This document shows, piece by piece, positions 10,322-22,439 of a stretch of 64,000 nt of DNA. Position numbers and translations under genes: made by a program. Position 1 is the first letter of the stretch; the number at the start of each line of letters is the position of its first letter. This stretch comes from Nannobrachium achirus (taxonomy: Eukaryota; Chordata; Actinopteri; Myctophiformes; Myctophidae), in the NCBI GenBank assembly GCA_963921795.1, contig OY997650.1, positions 15,458,860 through 15,522,859 of the forward strand, in the 5' to 3' direction. Below the pieces are notes generated by a model. The model was not told the origin of the DNA. It was given only the letters and a program-made list of their open reading frames with translations, and searched no databases.

Positions 10322-11080
10322 TTATTTTTTTCAAGTTTGAATATTCTTGAAACAACACAAATCTTGTATGGGGAGTTGGGGACCCCTTGCACAAATATGT
10401 TCAGATGGGGCCCATGGCCCAAATACATATTAATTTGAGGGTCCAACCCCTGAGTTGACATTAAAAAGTGTAGCCTATAAGCACCCCTGTGATAAAGGAC
10501 CCCAAAGCCATGCAGAGCCCCTAGAGGTCGACTCTCTTGAAAAGATTATCCTTTGGAGGGCGGCAGAGATCTTTCTAGCGAGCAAATAAGTAACCCTTCA
10601 TATCGCATTAAGGCCCATTATTTATTGAGCATTTGAGCCACGGACCACCATTAGATTGTTAATGAAAAAACAATAAAAATATTGTTAAAAAAAAAAAAAA
10701 GAAAGAAAAAAGACACAGAATTTGAATATTATGGTTAGATAAGATTTTGTCCACAACAATACATTCCATTCCATGCTTCATTCCATGCTTGTAGGAGAAC
10801 AGGCGAAACGTTCATCATTTTTTTCTCTAATTGTGTAGATTTCTTGTAAATGAAGTTTTTAAATAAAGTAGGCCTAAATCGCCTAATGCAGTTAGTTTAA
10901 CAATAATTTAACTCTTGAGACACGTTGAGCGTAATACAATGAAATGAAATGGACGTGTCCATTTGGTTACTTAAATATCTATAACTATAAGGGTCCATTT
11001 GGTTACCAACTCTCCAACATTTAGCTGGGGACCATCTGTAAACCCCTCAAGGACCGCTGGTGGTCCCCGGACCACGGGTT

Positions 11081-11393
11081 GGAAAACACTGCCCGTGATC
11101 ACACTGCAACGAATGACTGCGCATGTGCAAACTACATTCAATATGTCTGCGCCCTTGGACGCCTGCAACGGTGGGAAATGTCAACATTGATATCGCAAAC
11201 GTTTCATAGATAGAAAGTAGTTTGAATAATTTTGAATGAAAATTTTCAGGAAAACGTAGCGTTCTTCCTCTGCTATGTCTCATGTTGTCATGCTCGACAA
11301 TGTTGTGCCAATAAGGCTGCCAGATTGTTATCAAACCCGTGCGCGACAGAATAACTCGAGTTAAAGTCTGTTAGAAACGGTCTTTCAGACACA
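11081..11393 (+). promoter_or_regulatory. Probable mtrf1l promoter and 5' UTR
   Basis: This is the unique-looking sequence immediately upstream of the mtrf1l start. It contains gcgcatgtgc, an NRF-1-like motif often found in promoters of nuclear genes for mitochondrial proteins, near 11118. No TATA box is obvious. The assignment rests mainly on position. Confidence 0.35.
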
Positions 11394-14300
11394 ATGTTCC
11401 ACAGACGAGCCTTTCTCATGTTTCCCAGAGGGAAGAACATCGTTTTGGGTCTGTTGGTGCCTTGCCTTCCAAAATCACCAACTGTCATGTGCCAGAGGTT
11501 TGGACTTCATAAACTGTCCTCCACTTACAACCTCACCAGAACTCTGCATACTGCTATGCCATTGATGACAACAAAATTACTGACTGTTGATGAGATCTTT
11601 GCTCGAAGATCTCTGCAGGACCACTTGAAGAAGCTTGAGACTGACTATGGTGAATGCTTGAAACTCGTCAACAGCAACGTGACAGACCAGGGTGGTGAAG
11701 AGGAACTGAGGGCAAAGAGGTCTAAAGTATCGCGGCTGGCACCGCTCATCCAGTCCATCAAAGCCCTGGAAACCAAACAAAAAGAGATGGCAGAGACAGA
11801 GTCACTACTGAAAGGTTAGTAGCAAGCTGTTCTGATTAAAACAGGCCTGAGGAATACCAGTCACTTCGCCAAAAATCCAACTCGCCAAATCAACTTGCTA
11901 GGACACTTCGCAAATGAGCAGGGTTGTCAACATTGGACTGTCAGTCCAGGAGAATCCAGGAGATTTATTTTCTTAACAGATATATATTTTCCTGTGTTCT
12001 GTTGAATTTTGTGCATGTTTGATACTTTTATCAGGCTTGCTTTCCAAATGTAGGTGTACAAATTTGATGACTGAAGCAAAGTAAGACATCCTTAATAATG
12101 ACTTCTCATCTGGGGGTCCTCCCCCAGAAAATATTTAAAGTTTTACTATGTAACTTTTTTTATAAAACAAATCTTAAAATTGTCCTAACTGTTAAATCGC
12201 TAAAGTTTTAGAACACCCACTCCGTTATTTTCAGCTTCTGAAGCCTTCTCTTTATATGTTTTCTATGAGCCGTGAGGGGGGGAGAATTTCGCGCCATGAT
12301 GACGTAATCTGCATCATCTGTATACGTTGTGTATACGTTGCCCAATCACATCGCCGATCATGCACACATGGTACACTACCGGCCAATCACAGCTTATCTG
12401 CCCTGGTCTTGAAGTGGGGTCGCCATATTTGTAGTCGCCGTGTGTCTCTTTACTCAAAAAGTAATCTCGCCTACCAGGCAGGGTGAAGTCGTCCGTTTCT
12501 CCGGAATGCCTGAACGCCCAGGAACCAGGGACCCCTCTAAAGATAGCTCTCGGCGTTGTGGAGGCAGACGCGGGGGTGTGAAGGTACGAAAAACGGGCGA
12601 AAGACGCGAACGCGACCGCGGTTTGCTATATGGCTACTGACCACTAGTTGAGAATCTTACACAGTATAGCTTTAACATATAGATGTAATTGCCAATCATC
12701 TTGGCGAATCCAGGAGCATTGACAAATTTGACGAGTTGGATTTTTGGCGAAGTGACCGGTTACCAGCCTGAGGACTCAGTGATGAGGCCCAATCAGAGTT
12801 ATTGCGACCGTAGTTCGCATATTAGTATGTGAACGGTCACAGCTTGTCCATATGTGTGTGTATCTCTGTCTGTCTGTCACGCCTGACACCGTAGTTCTAT
12901 GGGTTTGTCGCTCTGACATCATGCTCTGGCTTCACTGTGATGTCACACTAACATAATCCCTTTTATGGAGTTCCCTGATGTCATCAATATTAAGCCTATA
13001 TCTAACAGGACTTCATATGCCCATATATGGAGGCCACATCGGCCACATATCACACTAACGGCTGGTTCTACAGACAGGGATCTCCATGTATGGGCATAAA
13101 AGGGTATGATGTCATAGACATCATAGGACTTTCACATAACGACTAACTGAGTAAGCATGTTTGGGCTCTCACAGCAGCATATCTCCATATACAGTACATG
13201 GATCTCCATATATGGGTACCAGGGGTCTCCATATATGGGTAACTGGTCCGATATACATCACTGGCCAGATGGCCAAGAATTGGCCTGACCTCGCCGCATG
13301 TCGCCCTGAGGCGTCTAGCTGCGTCTTATTACTATATATATTGCATTTAACTGATGTTTAACTGGCTGGCTAAGGGTCAACTTGAGGTTACAAACAAGCA
13401 CAGCACACCAACAGACAACTAAAATAATTACTGTAAAAATCTGGGAAACATTGCCTGGCACAACCTAGTGAAGTAGAACATACTGTATATTGGTTCGTCT
13501 GCTTGCAAATATCATATATGCACATGACAAGGCTCCTCTGGAGCCACTGGAGGGGAAATGAAATGTCAAAAATGTCTCGTCTCCTCATAGATGAAGATCC
13601 AGACCTGCGTGAGCTGGCAGAGCTGGAGAAAGAAGCCTGTCTCAATGACCTTCATGACATCAGACAGAGGGTACAAATAATAATATTTTAAGTTATTACC
13701 ATAGAAGATACCGAAATATAAACAAGGGGAGCTATGATTATAGTGTCAGCATTTCTTTGTAGTTATTCATTAAAAGTAACAGCAATAAAGTGTCACTTTA
13801 ACTAGCATTACAAAACATAGGCTATTATGTTCTCACTTGAACCCGTTAATGACTCAAGCAACCTGTTTCATCAATTAGATCCTGAGTCTGTTGATCCCTG
13901 AGGAGGAATTGGACCAGAGCGACCTTGTCCTTGAAGTCACAGCTGGGGTTGGTGGTCAGGAGGCAATGTTGTTCACAGCTGAGGTTAGAGTCTTTGTACT
14001 AATAACCAAATATGTGTATATGACATGTCAATCATTCATTCCTAATAAAATGCCATTGAAATATAGCATGCAACAAAGGAAAATGTACACTAAAAGCAGA
14101 ACATTTTTCCACTTCATCATCATAGAGCCATGTATTATTTCTGGTCTGGCATATAGGACTGTGTAATGTAATGCCTAATGCCCAAGTTGTGGCTTGCTTA
14201 AAATAGCAGAATCTCAAGCTAACGTTTAATAATGCTCTTATTTGTTCTCTGTGTGACTATTTCTTTGTTTGTTGTTTCTGACCTGCAGGTTTTTGATATG

Positions 14301-17300
14301 TACCAGGGCTTTGCTCAGCACCAGGGCTGGGCTTTTGATGTCCTTGAGTACATGACCAGTGAGATAGGTAAGTGATTTGCCCTGTAACAACATAAACATA
14401 ATTACCGTTTAACTGTCAGTCAGTCACTGAATGACTGTAATATTTGTGTTTTTAACTACCATCATGTACCCTGAAGGCAGCCACGTTTGTCCGAAACGTT
14501 GGCATTTAAATTTTATTCTAGGCTCTAACTTTGTTAATCCTTGAGTCTGGACTGGAGTGCGATGTTTCAATGTTATTAAACATGAAAGAGAGTAAAGGTA
14601 ACTCTCCAACACACCAACGCTGGTAAGTGTTGGAAAGCATTTGTTGCAGAAAATCTGCTCTTGAAATGGTGGTGGGTAAACTATCGCGTTGGGTCGCAAG
14701 TTGTAGAGAAGAGTTGAATAGCAGTGGGCTTGTTGTTGAAAAAGACTTAGAGCCATAGGCTATTTTTAGCACCATAGTAGCCGTCTGTTTTAGTCGGCTC
14801 TCAGGTCCATTCACACCTTCCAACTGTCTGATCTCCTGACTTAATTCCACTGCCAGTCTACTCTGTAGTAATCTGTTGTAGTCTGTTTGGTGGCGAGCGT
14901 GTGAATCAAAACACCGTTCTGGTTCCGCGGGCAGAGATTACAGAGGCACGTTGTCTCAGGCGACCTTGAGCCATGTGAGACACCATCGAGCGAGCGAGTC
15001 GCCGTGTCGAGCGTTGCGAAGGTCGCATGAGCCAACCCAGCCGACCCCGTTAGAAGTTTGAAACCAGGGGGCCTGAATAGTATGTTCGCCCCACCGACTT
15101 TCGGCACCTCCGCGTGGTCCAAGTGAACACATCAAAGCGCTCCCTTCCTCCGGTTCAACCAATCACAAGCTGCTTCCACGGGCAGGTCTACTGAACCCAA
15201 CCGGTGTTTTGATACACGCGTGGCAAGCTACCTTAAGGGCCCGTTCACATTGAGCCGATCCCGGGGCCGAGGATCCCCGACCAGATTTCGGGAGGACCCC
15301 CCGGGAAAATCGTTTGGTCGGCCCCGGAATCGGTCTTGGGCTTGAACAGTACCCCGACACGATCGGATTATGTTAATTAGCTTTTTTATGACCTCGGGAC
15401 TCGTCGGGAGCACTCACGATAATATCAAAAAAGCTTGATATTTTCGGGTCATCGGGTAGGAATCCTTTACAATTATTGTCGTCTGAATGAGCTCACGGGA
15501 TTGCATCAGATTATATGAAGCCAGCTCCTCCCTTTTTTAGGCTGCGCAGAGTGTAGGCTATTCTGTCACAGCCTACACTTTTATTATTATTATTAGCCTA
15601 CTTACTTTTTACTTTAGCCTACTCTCTCCCTTGTTGTAATCACTTGTTCAAAAACGTTATAGCCTATAGCGTTCTTTCTTCTTTTTTCTTCTTCTGCGCA
15701 GTCATTTGGCAACAAGGCAGTGTCTTTTTTTTTGCTGCGCAGATTTGGCTAGGGCAGTGCTGTTCTATCCGTGTATTAGCCTATAAGGGCTCTAAATTGA
15801 CCTTGTGCAACTTGACAGACAGACACCCTATATATAATATCTTATTCATATAATGTAATACTCAAAGTCAGAGACATTCCATTGCATTCCTTTTTTTTTT
15901 TACTTTTACGCGCGGGCTGCAGGCACATAATTGCGCCTCTCGTTCTGTCAGTTTGTTCATTGGTCCTCAAAGAGGACCGCCAGTCCTTGGGGAGTTCCAG
16001 GGGGTCCCCAGCTAAATGATATTGAGGAACCTAGGCCTGTCCCTATTCTATATGCTTGGATGTTGGTGGGACAGTAAAAAAAAAAAAAGCGAGAGGTTAA
16101 ACTTTTTTTTTTTCTGCGACTGCACGCCCACAACGGCGAGGTTTGGACATTCATAATTGCTATTAGCTGATTAAGCTCATGTCTGTTTAATGTCTGGCTG
16201 GTTGCCGTTAAAATGCTGGTTGATGTTTTTTAGGAGTGGACACTGGTCAATCAATGATATTGGAGATGCGACACTCTCAGCCGTGTCTTGCTGGATGCGC
16301 ATCACATCTCGCGTCTCGCTTGCCAAAAACATAACTGAATATATAATTATAATATCTATAAAGTGAGCAGCGGCCAGTGTGCGCACAGTAGCCTACCTAG
16401 AAGACTACCAACCTACCTTTGTTTTTATAATGTTTTGTCATGATGGCGCAGTTATCACTTGTGTGCAAAGGACGATGATACACGAAAGAAGAATGTAACA
16501 CCAACTTCTACCAATTAATCCATTGCTGTGACAGACAGACAGGGTGAGACAGCCAACGTGCTTCCTTGTAGACTACATAATCCACTGGGTCCAGCTTGGT
16601 TCAGATCAATCATATCAACATAACAGTAATAACACCAACCAAAGTCAGAATAAAAAGAGTCCACGAATAGGCCTGCACACTCGCTCATAATGTCCTCCTC
16701 CTCCTCCGGCTGCCAGCAGCGTCAGTTCTGCAAATGCTAAGGTATGGTAACATGGCTGTTGTCTTGCACGTGTGAGGCATGCATGCGATACACTAGTCAT
16801 GTTGCCAATACCTACTTTTTAGCAACAAGCACAAGCATGATGAATTCATTTTAAGAAGTACATTTTATTATTTTCTCCTGTAATCAAGGTACGTTATACC
16901 ATACCCATGTGCGCCTCTGTAGTCTAATTTGCGCAGTGATGGAAAAAGTATACTCCCATTCTTTACTTAAGTAAAAGTATCAATACTGCATTATTAGCTA
17001 CAAATATGGCACAGACAGAGAGAGAGAGAGAGAGAGAGACTCTTTGTTATAGACTATAGCGAATATATTTGTTTAATTTCGCTGTTTTAATATTTAATTA
17101 GGTAATAAAATGGATTTTGGAGCATAGCGAGTCAGAACACCGCAGCTGCAGGACTTCTGCGCTAATTGGGTCGTTGGCTCGTTGACTTTGCTGGCATGCG
17201 GTAGGCCTAATTGATTATTTTGGAGAAAGATTCCCTTTAGTATAAATAATAGTCCTTTTGGTTACCATTTGGTCTCCATCATTAAGCTGGGGATCACCTG

Positions 17301-20300
17301 GAACACCCTCATTGTCAAAACATTAAACAAATGGCAATTAAACTGACGTGAAGAGAGAGAGAGAAAAACACTCTTGATTTTATCCCTCTTGAGGGGGCGG
17401 AATCTTCATCTAGTCACGTCTCTCATGGCACCACCCCCCCGAGATCGTGGGTGGCTAGAATCGCGAGACGTCGGTCTCATTTGTAATGGTCTGAGATATT
17501 TCACTTGGCACAGCGGGATATACCGGGCCCGGTCGCAAGACAGAGGATCGCTGTCGTTTGAAATGAACACCGATAAACCCCGGGCACGAGATCTGATCTG
17601 ACCCAACATCGGCCTCTCATCTGTGAGGCCCTTAACACGTATCTTGATTCTTGTGTCCATCTTGTGTTTCCAGGTGGGTTGCGGCACGCTTCGGCCAGCA
17701 TCAGTGGCCTCCAGAGCTACAAGAGGATGAAGTTTGAAGCTGGGGTCCATCGTGTCCAGAGGGTCCCCAAAACTGAAAAACAGGGGCGCATGCACACTAG
17801 TACCATGACTGTTGTTGTACTTCCACAACCAACTGAGGTGAGACTTAGGACAGCGTCATCCATTTTCAACCTTATCTTTGTATAATTGGTCCTCGCTAAT
17901 GCTCATAATAAAATGGTGCCATTGTTTCTACTACTACTGTGTCTCAGAGGAGGGCTGTGGGCAGTTCAGATTTCCATTGTTCTACTAATGTGAGAACAAA
18001 CGCAGGAATAAATAGCCTGCAGTTCCTATTAGCTTGGATTCCCCATAGCAGGTTTCTGAACTGTCCACAGCTTTCCTCTATACACAGAGAGAGTAGACAA
18101 AGATAATACCATAATACAATGAGCATTAGTTAGGACCAATTGTATGAAAATAGGTTGAAAATGTGTGAAGTCGTCCTCTAATTAATTTCAGCATTTTCTA
18201 AACACTTATTTACTCTGATAAAGTTTGACTAAGGGTGTGGTCACACCAAACTTTTATTCTGCCTATGCTTTTCAATGAGAACAGAGCGATTCACCCCAAA
18301 ATGTTTTTTTTCCATCCCTATCAATTACTCACCATGTGAAGACATGAATTCATGGACAGTTATTATTTGTGCCACATATTTTCACAGTGTAGATCTGCTG
18401 TTTTTGAAAACGTGTAATTCTTTTTAAATTTTTTGAAAATGTTCACCTACAATGACATCCAATAGGGACAACAGATTGAAAAGTTGTTACATCACTCTTA
18501 TGGCCGTAGTCCAAGATTTTCAAAATAGCCAAACAACTCCACAAGAGGAACAAAATGTGGGATTGGTCAGAAGTTAAAGGTGGATGTGATTTTATTTTGT
18601 TTAGTATTGTTTCCACATTCTGAACAAGGCTTGATTCTGCCAGCACACAGTGATGGTTTTGGAGAGGTCACCTGAAGAGGTTAGGACGAGGAGGTGCTCG
18701 GCGTCACCATAAACACAACCTGTCGCAAGAAAAGGAAAAACCTCTGTGACAAATTTGCCAAATAACTTTGTTACGATAGTCTCAGGAAGCCCTGCTTAAA
18801 GGAGTAGTTCACCCCCAAAATGACTTTTTTTCTATTGATTACTCATGTCATGGAGAGTAGAGTTCAATATTATATATATTTTTTGTCACATTCCTAAGAC
18901 AAAAATTTGATTTGAGTAAATTTACCCCCATTGATTCCGGATGGGGACCCGTTTAGAAACGGGTCCCCATCCGGAACGAATGGGGGTACATTTATTGTTA
19001 TCACATTTTTGTCTTAGGAATGCGACAAAAAACTAAAAATATTATTATTATTATTGAACTCTAGTCTCCATGGCGTGACTAATCAATAGAAAAAAAGTCA
19101 TTTTGGGGGTGAACTACTCCTTTAACTCACTGAACGCCATAAACGTCTTATACGTCTTTGGACCTCGGTGCCATAAACGTCTTTTACGTCTTTTTAATTA
19201 ATCAAAAGTTTTATCATTTTTTCATAATTGTAATTTCAAAAAAATCGCTCTAGAAGTTGGCCATATGCCTCCGTGACCTGAGCGATACGGCCGATTTGAC
19301 TGTAGCACCAGTGTAACACAGTCCGGCGGAAAATCGGTATAGCCGAAGATTGGTTCCGGCCGTTTAAATGTTATCTAAAACGTTCGTTTATACACTTTCC
19401 CGTGCATCCCTGACGAACTATAAGTACTCAAAAAACGCAGAAAATTCTCAGGATTCCAGCGGTGCCATCCATTCTTCTCTACCTATCCTTGATCGCGATC
19501 GCCAGGGTTCCGAAGTGTGTAGCATGCTAGCTAAAAGGCCTGGCCAAAATGTAAACAACAGGCCCAAACCAAAAAAAAGATGGACGTCTTCTTCCTTCTT
19601 CTGTTAGTTGATCAGATAGTAGGAGACCACCCTCTGGTGGTTTTCAAATGGTATTGCACTCCAGATTGCACACAGGGCCCATCACAGCACACACATATGA
19701 TGATGATCAAGACATCTTACACATGTTCTATTGAAGCCCAAATCTAATGATAGGATATATATATATAAATATACATGTTTTCCTTTGTAAGAGGGGTAGT
19801 GTGGCTTTCGATAGAAGCATAGATTTATATATGTAATTTAAGTACAAAATATGATTTTGGCCCCCATAAAAAGGCAAAATTAAGCAAAATGGCTGGCACC
19901 AGTTTTGTAGATTTTGAATAAAGGGTGGCATTATTAAGCTGAAAAAGGTTTACCATCAGATTTGATGCAGCCTTTATTTTTAGTCATGGTCTTGGTGAGT
20001 GTTGATATTGCTATGCGTGTCTGCAGGAAATGTGGATGTACATTTTTGCTGATCCGTTGACTTTCCCTCCTTAGATCTCTTTCACTATAAACCCTAAAGA
20101 CCTGAGGATAGAGACCAAAAGGGCCAGTGGAGCTGGAGGCCAACATGTCAACACCACAGACAGCGCAGTGAGAATAGTGCATCTACCTACTGGTAATAGT
20201 GTTCAGTACTGTACAAAAATGTTTAACAGGATTGAATAAAACGATAGCCAAATGTATCAAACATGGAAAATGTAATTCAAAATGGTGCTAATTTTGCCAA

Positions 20301-22084
20301 CATGGCAGTGTTGGTATCATCTTGTGAGACAATACATAAATGTATTGATAGAAATGGGAAACTGGTAATGGCAGTTTCTCAAATAATTTGTGTGTGTAGG
20401 TGTGGTGTCAGAGTGTCAACAAGAGCGATCACAGATAAAGAACAAGGAAAAAGCCATGAAGATGCTGAGAGCCAAACTCTTTTCCATGAGACTGGAGGAG
20501 GAGACCAGCAAACGCTACAATGCACGCAAAGTACAGGTGGGATAAGATACAAACATACCACAAAGTACAGGTGCGATAACATACAAAACAGAGATATGTT
20601 TCAGAGCACCACTGGGATAAATCCAGGTATAATGCAAAGCAGTGGCAGCTGGAAGCTGGTAAATTAAATAATCACAGAGGAAGAGAGAGATATGATCAAA
20701 GTGCAAAATACATGCACATCCTAGACCGACTAGTTGGGGTACTGTATCAAACAGCTCACTAAGCAGAAAATATAAATCAAATCTGCTTTTAGTGACTTTT
20801 TGAACACTAGGCTTCATGAGACGTCTACAATAAAATCTTTGCAAACGAAAGCTACCTGGTGTGCAGATTTATGGGAGATGGGAGAGATAAACCTTATTTA
20901 TAAATAAGTCTGAAATTCAATTCAAGATTTATTTTACTATATACAGCATGTATTGATCCTATCTAACTGATTCATTTACGGAATGTCTGTCCGCCATCTG
21001 TCCGCATGCTGACATCACTGATACTAAACAGTGTAGCCACCATGGTAACAGCCACATGCTGAAACAATGCCTGACATCACTGACTGACATCACAGAACAC
21101 CATATATGGGCATTAACGGGTGAAACAGTCTGCATGCTGACATCACTGATATTAAACGTGTCGCCACCATGGTAACAGCCGCATACTGAAACGATGCCCA
21201 AATAATGTCTGTCTGACATGATGAAATAAGTGACCAAATTTGTAGATGACTGACATTACTGACTGACATCACTACAGTGCCCAAATGTGGAGATCATGAC
21301 ATCACAGACTGGACTTGACACGGAACACCATATATGGGCATAAAAGAGAGCCAGACAGAGATAAGAAATCTCCATATAATGTATGGGCATGAAAGGGACA
21401 TACAATACGAGCATTGCACAACTGGACGTCAATGGTGACTATTCTGCCCAACGGACACTGGTCTGGGTTCTCCAAAATTACTTCTGAGACCCCTCAGGGA
21501 CATTCAATCCCATACTGTGCATTCATATACTGTGCACACCCCCGGGCACAGGATTAGTTCATGATAAATTAACAAATGCACCTGTAACCTGACCAAAAAA
21601 AGACGAGACTTGAAGCAATAATATTGTCAGAGGAACTCTTCTGAGATCAGGACTACATTGGACACATGTAATCTGGGGGAAAATAAAGGCACCCAATTAA
21701 AATATCTTTCGTCAAAGATTTTATCACTTGAAAGCAGACCATTCCTAGTCCTATTTCTGTGGTATGCTACCAATTTAACCAAGTTAATTTTACCGTTCTC
21801 AATAGACTATAGTGTTTTAGGAATTCCAAAATACAATACAGTAACACAATTACTGCTTCTTTTACTTGTCCCTTCTCCAGATTGGTACCAAAGCCCGGTC
21901 TGAGAAGATACGTACCTACAACTTTGCCCAGGACCGGATCACTGATCACCGTCTGGGGAAAACTGTGCATAACATCAGGGAGTTCCTGATAGGAGAGGAG
22001 CTCCTGGAGGAAATGAACTCCTCCCTGGAGGATTTCTCCAATCAGGAGATGCTCATGGACCTCCTTGGAGAAAACGAGTATTGA
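11394..22084 (+). CDS. mtrf1l: Mitochondrial translational release factor 1-like
   Basis: A class I peptide release factor (mtRF1a type) that reads stop codons on mitoribosomes and triggers peptidyl-tRNA hydrolysis. Exons: 11394-11814, 13591-13670, 13879-13983, 14289-14367, 17674-17837, 20075-20192, 20400-20536, 21881-22084. All borders are GT-AG and the 1308 nt stay in frame (435 codons plus stop; human MTRF1L about 380). The N-terminus is Arg-rich and lacks acidic residues, as in a mitochondrial targeting sequence. Later features are a coiled helical segment, the [10 protein letters not shown] segment of domain 2, a PxT-like PKT at 260-262 and SGAGGQHVN with the catalytic GGQ at 304-306. 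The C-terminus contains [15 protein letters not shown] downstream ATG at 11487 (residue 32) is an alternative start. MTRF1L rather than MTRF1 is chosen because of the fbxo5 neighbour and the uninserted PKT loop. Confidence 0.95.
11854..12766. mobile_element. hAT-like element with exact 8-bp target duplication in mtrf1l intron 1
   Basis: Direct repeat cctgagga flanks the element at 11846-11853 and 12767-12774. Subterminal inverted repeats are clear: gtcacttcgccaaaaatcca on the left and tggatttttggcgaagtgac on the right. No transposase ORF is present. The interior carries a second element at 12139-12671. Confidence 0.75.
12139..12671. mobile_element. TTAA-flanked element nested in 11854-12766
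   Basis: Flanked by TTAA at 12135-12138 and 12672-12675. Ends are agttttactatgtaa on the left and ttacacagtatagct on the right, imperfect inverted repeats. The interior is GC-richer, with no recognisable protein. Confidence 0.5.
12790..13340. repeat. Repeat region with ccatatatgggcataaaagg motifs
   Basis: Within mtrf1l intron 1, short motifs such as tatatggg, gggcataaaaggg and tgatgtcat recur. They also occur at 21080-21400, 42090-42200 and 49270-49400, so this is an interspersed family with palindromic tgacatca-type pieces. The family is not identified. Confidence 0.45.
14368..17673. other. mtrf1l intron 4, repeat-rich
   Basis: The interval holds a GC-rich repeat at about 14880-15130 related to 35400-35570, another GC-rich block at 15240-15420, a hAT-like fragment near 15958-16070 (ggtcctcaaagaggacc), a (GA)n tract at about 17019-17038 and fragments of gttctcaaa-type elements. 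No exon-like conservation was recognised. Confidence 0.45.
14880..15130. repeat. GC-rich interspersed repeat (partner at 35400-35570)
   Basis: The strings gtctcaggcg, gagtcgccg and gcgcatgagcc or gtcgcatgagcc occur in the same order at both places. No ORF of note. The class is unknown; a diverged DNA transposon is likely. Confidence 0.45.
18800..19121. mobile_element. 322-bp TTAA fold-back MITE in mtrf1l intron 5
   Basis: TTAA occurs at 18796-18799 and 19122-19125. The ends aggagtagttcaccccca and tgggggtgaactactcct are exact inverted repeats, and homology between arms continues to the centre (ggggacccgtttagaaac). The whole element can fold into one hairpin. TTAA targets are typical of piggyBac-like transposases, so it is probably mobilised in trans. 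Confidence 0.85.
19122..19610. repeat. Repeat-like block beginning ttaactcactgaacgcc
   Basis: Contains a direct repeat of ccataaacgtctt (19138 and 19171). Its start resembles the ttaactcatt starts at 27607 and 31100, so these may be members of a TTAA-ended family. The right end is not defined. Confidence 0.35.
20975..21575. repeat. Complex repeat with internal minisatellite (member 1)
   Basis: Contains tandem pieces of the form gcatgctgacatcactgata and accatggtaacagcc, followed by a distinctive tail (gcacaactggacgtcaatgg ... gcacagga). The same pieces and tail occur in the same order at 37445-37985. It lies in mtrf1l intron 7. Confidence 0.65.
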
Positions 22085-22417
22085 CTGACTGTCAGTTTCG
22101 ACAAGATAAGATAAACCTTTGGATTATAGACAATGAATAGTCAAGGATCTTTATAGTGCGTCAGGGTGCTTCATCTGTACTGGAAATTTGATGGTTCCAA
22201 ACGCTGGTACAAACTGGGAAAAGTCCTTGACTTCTCTCTTGAAAGGAGCACTTATTTCAGGAATTATGACCTGCCTTCATTTTACGCAAAGAATTTGTGC
22301 GTAAAAGCCTGAAGGAAATGAACGGTTTTCTATGGCAACACATGGAATGGAAGCTTCGTGGTATTTACACTGACCAAAGAAACACGGAAATAACTTATTC
22401 TGGTCTTGTCGCAGTAC

Positions 22418-22423
22418 AATAAA
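22418..22423 (+). terminator. Candidate mtrf1l polyadenylation signal
   Basis: AATAAA 334 bp after the stop codon is the first canonical hexamer noticed downstream of the last exon. Cleavage position not determined. Confidence 0.45.
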
Positions 22424-22439
22424 ATTAAACCATAAGGGG

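Larger units (their letters stand above)
8327..11080. other. Intergenic region between fbxo5 and mtrf1l
   Basis: No exons recognised. About 8520-8690 is an interspersed repeat whose partner is at 63500-63640 (shared cagttgaaaatg and cagt-ggagggggta segments). About 8908-9005 and 10190-10460 carry hAT-like end fragments of the gtggttctcaa type. 9459-9487 is a G-rich homopolymer run broken by one A. A diverged hairpin module lies at 10254-10321. Confidence 0.5.

Noticed and set aside
20263-20667. 134-codon plus-strand frame in the mtrf1l exon 7 region
   Set aside because: It reads exon 7 out of frame and through both flanking introns. The spliced frame with [18 protein letters not shown] is the conserved release factor sequence.
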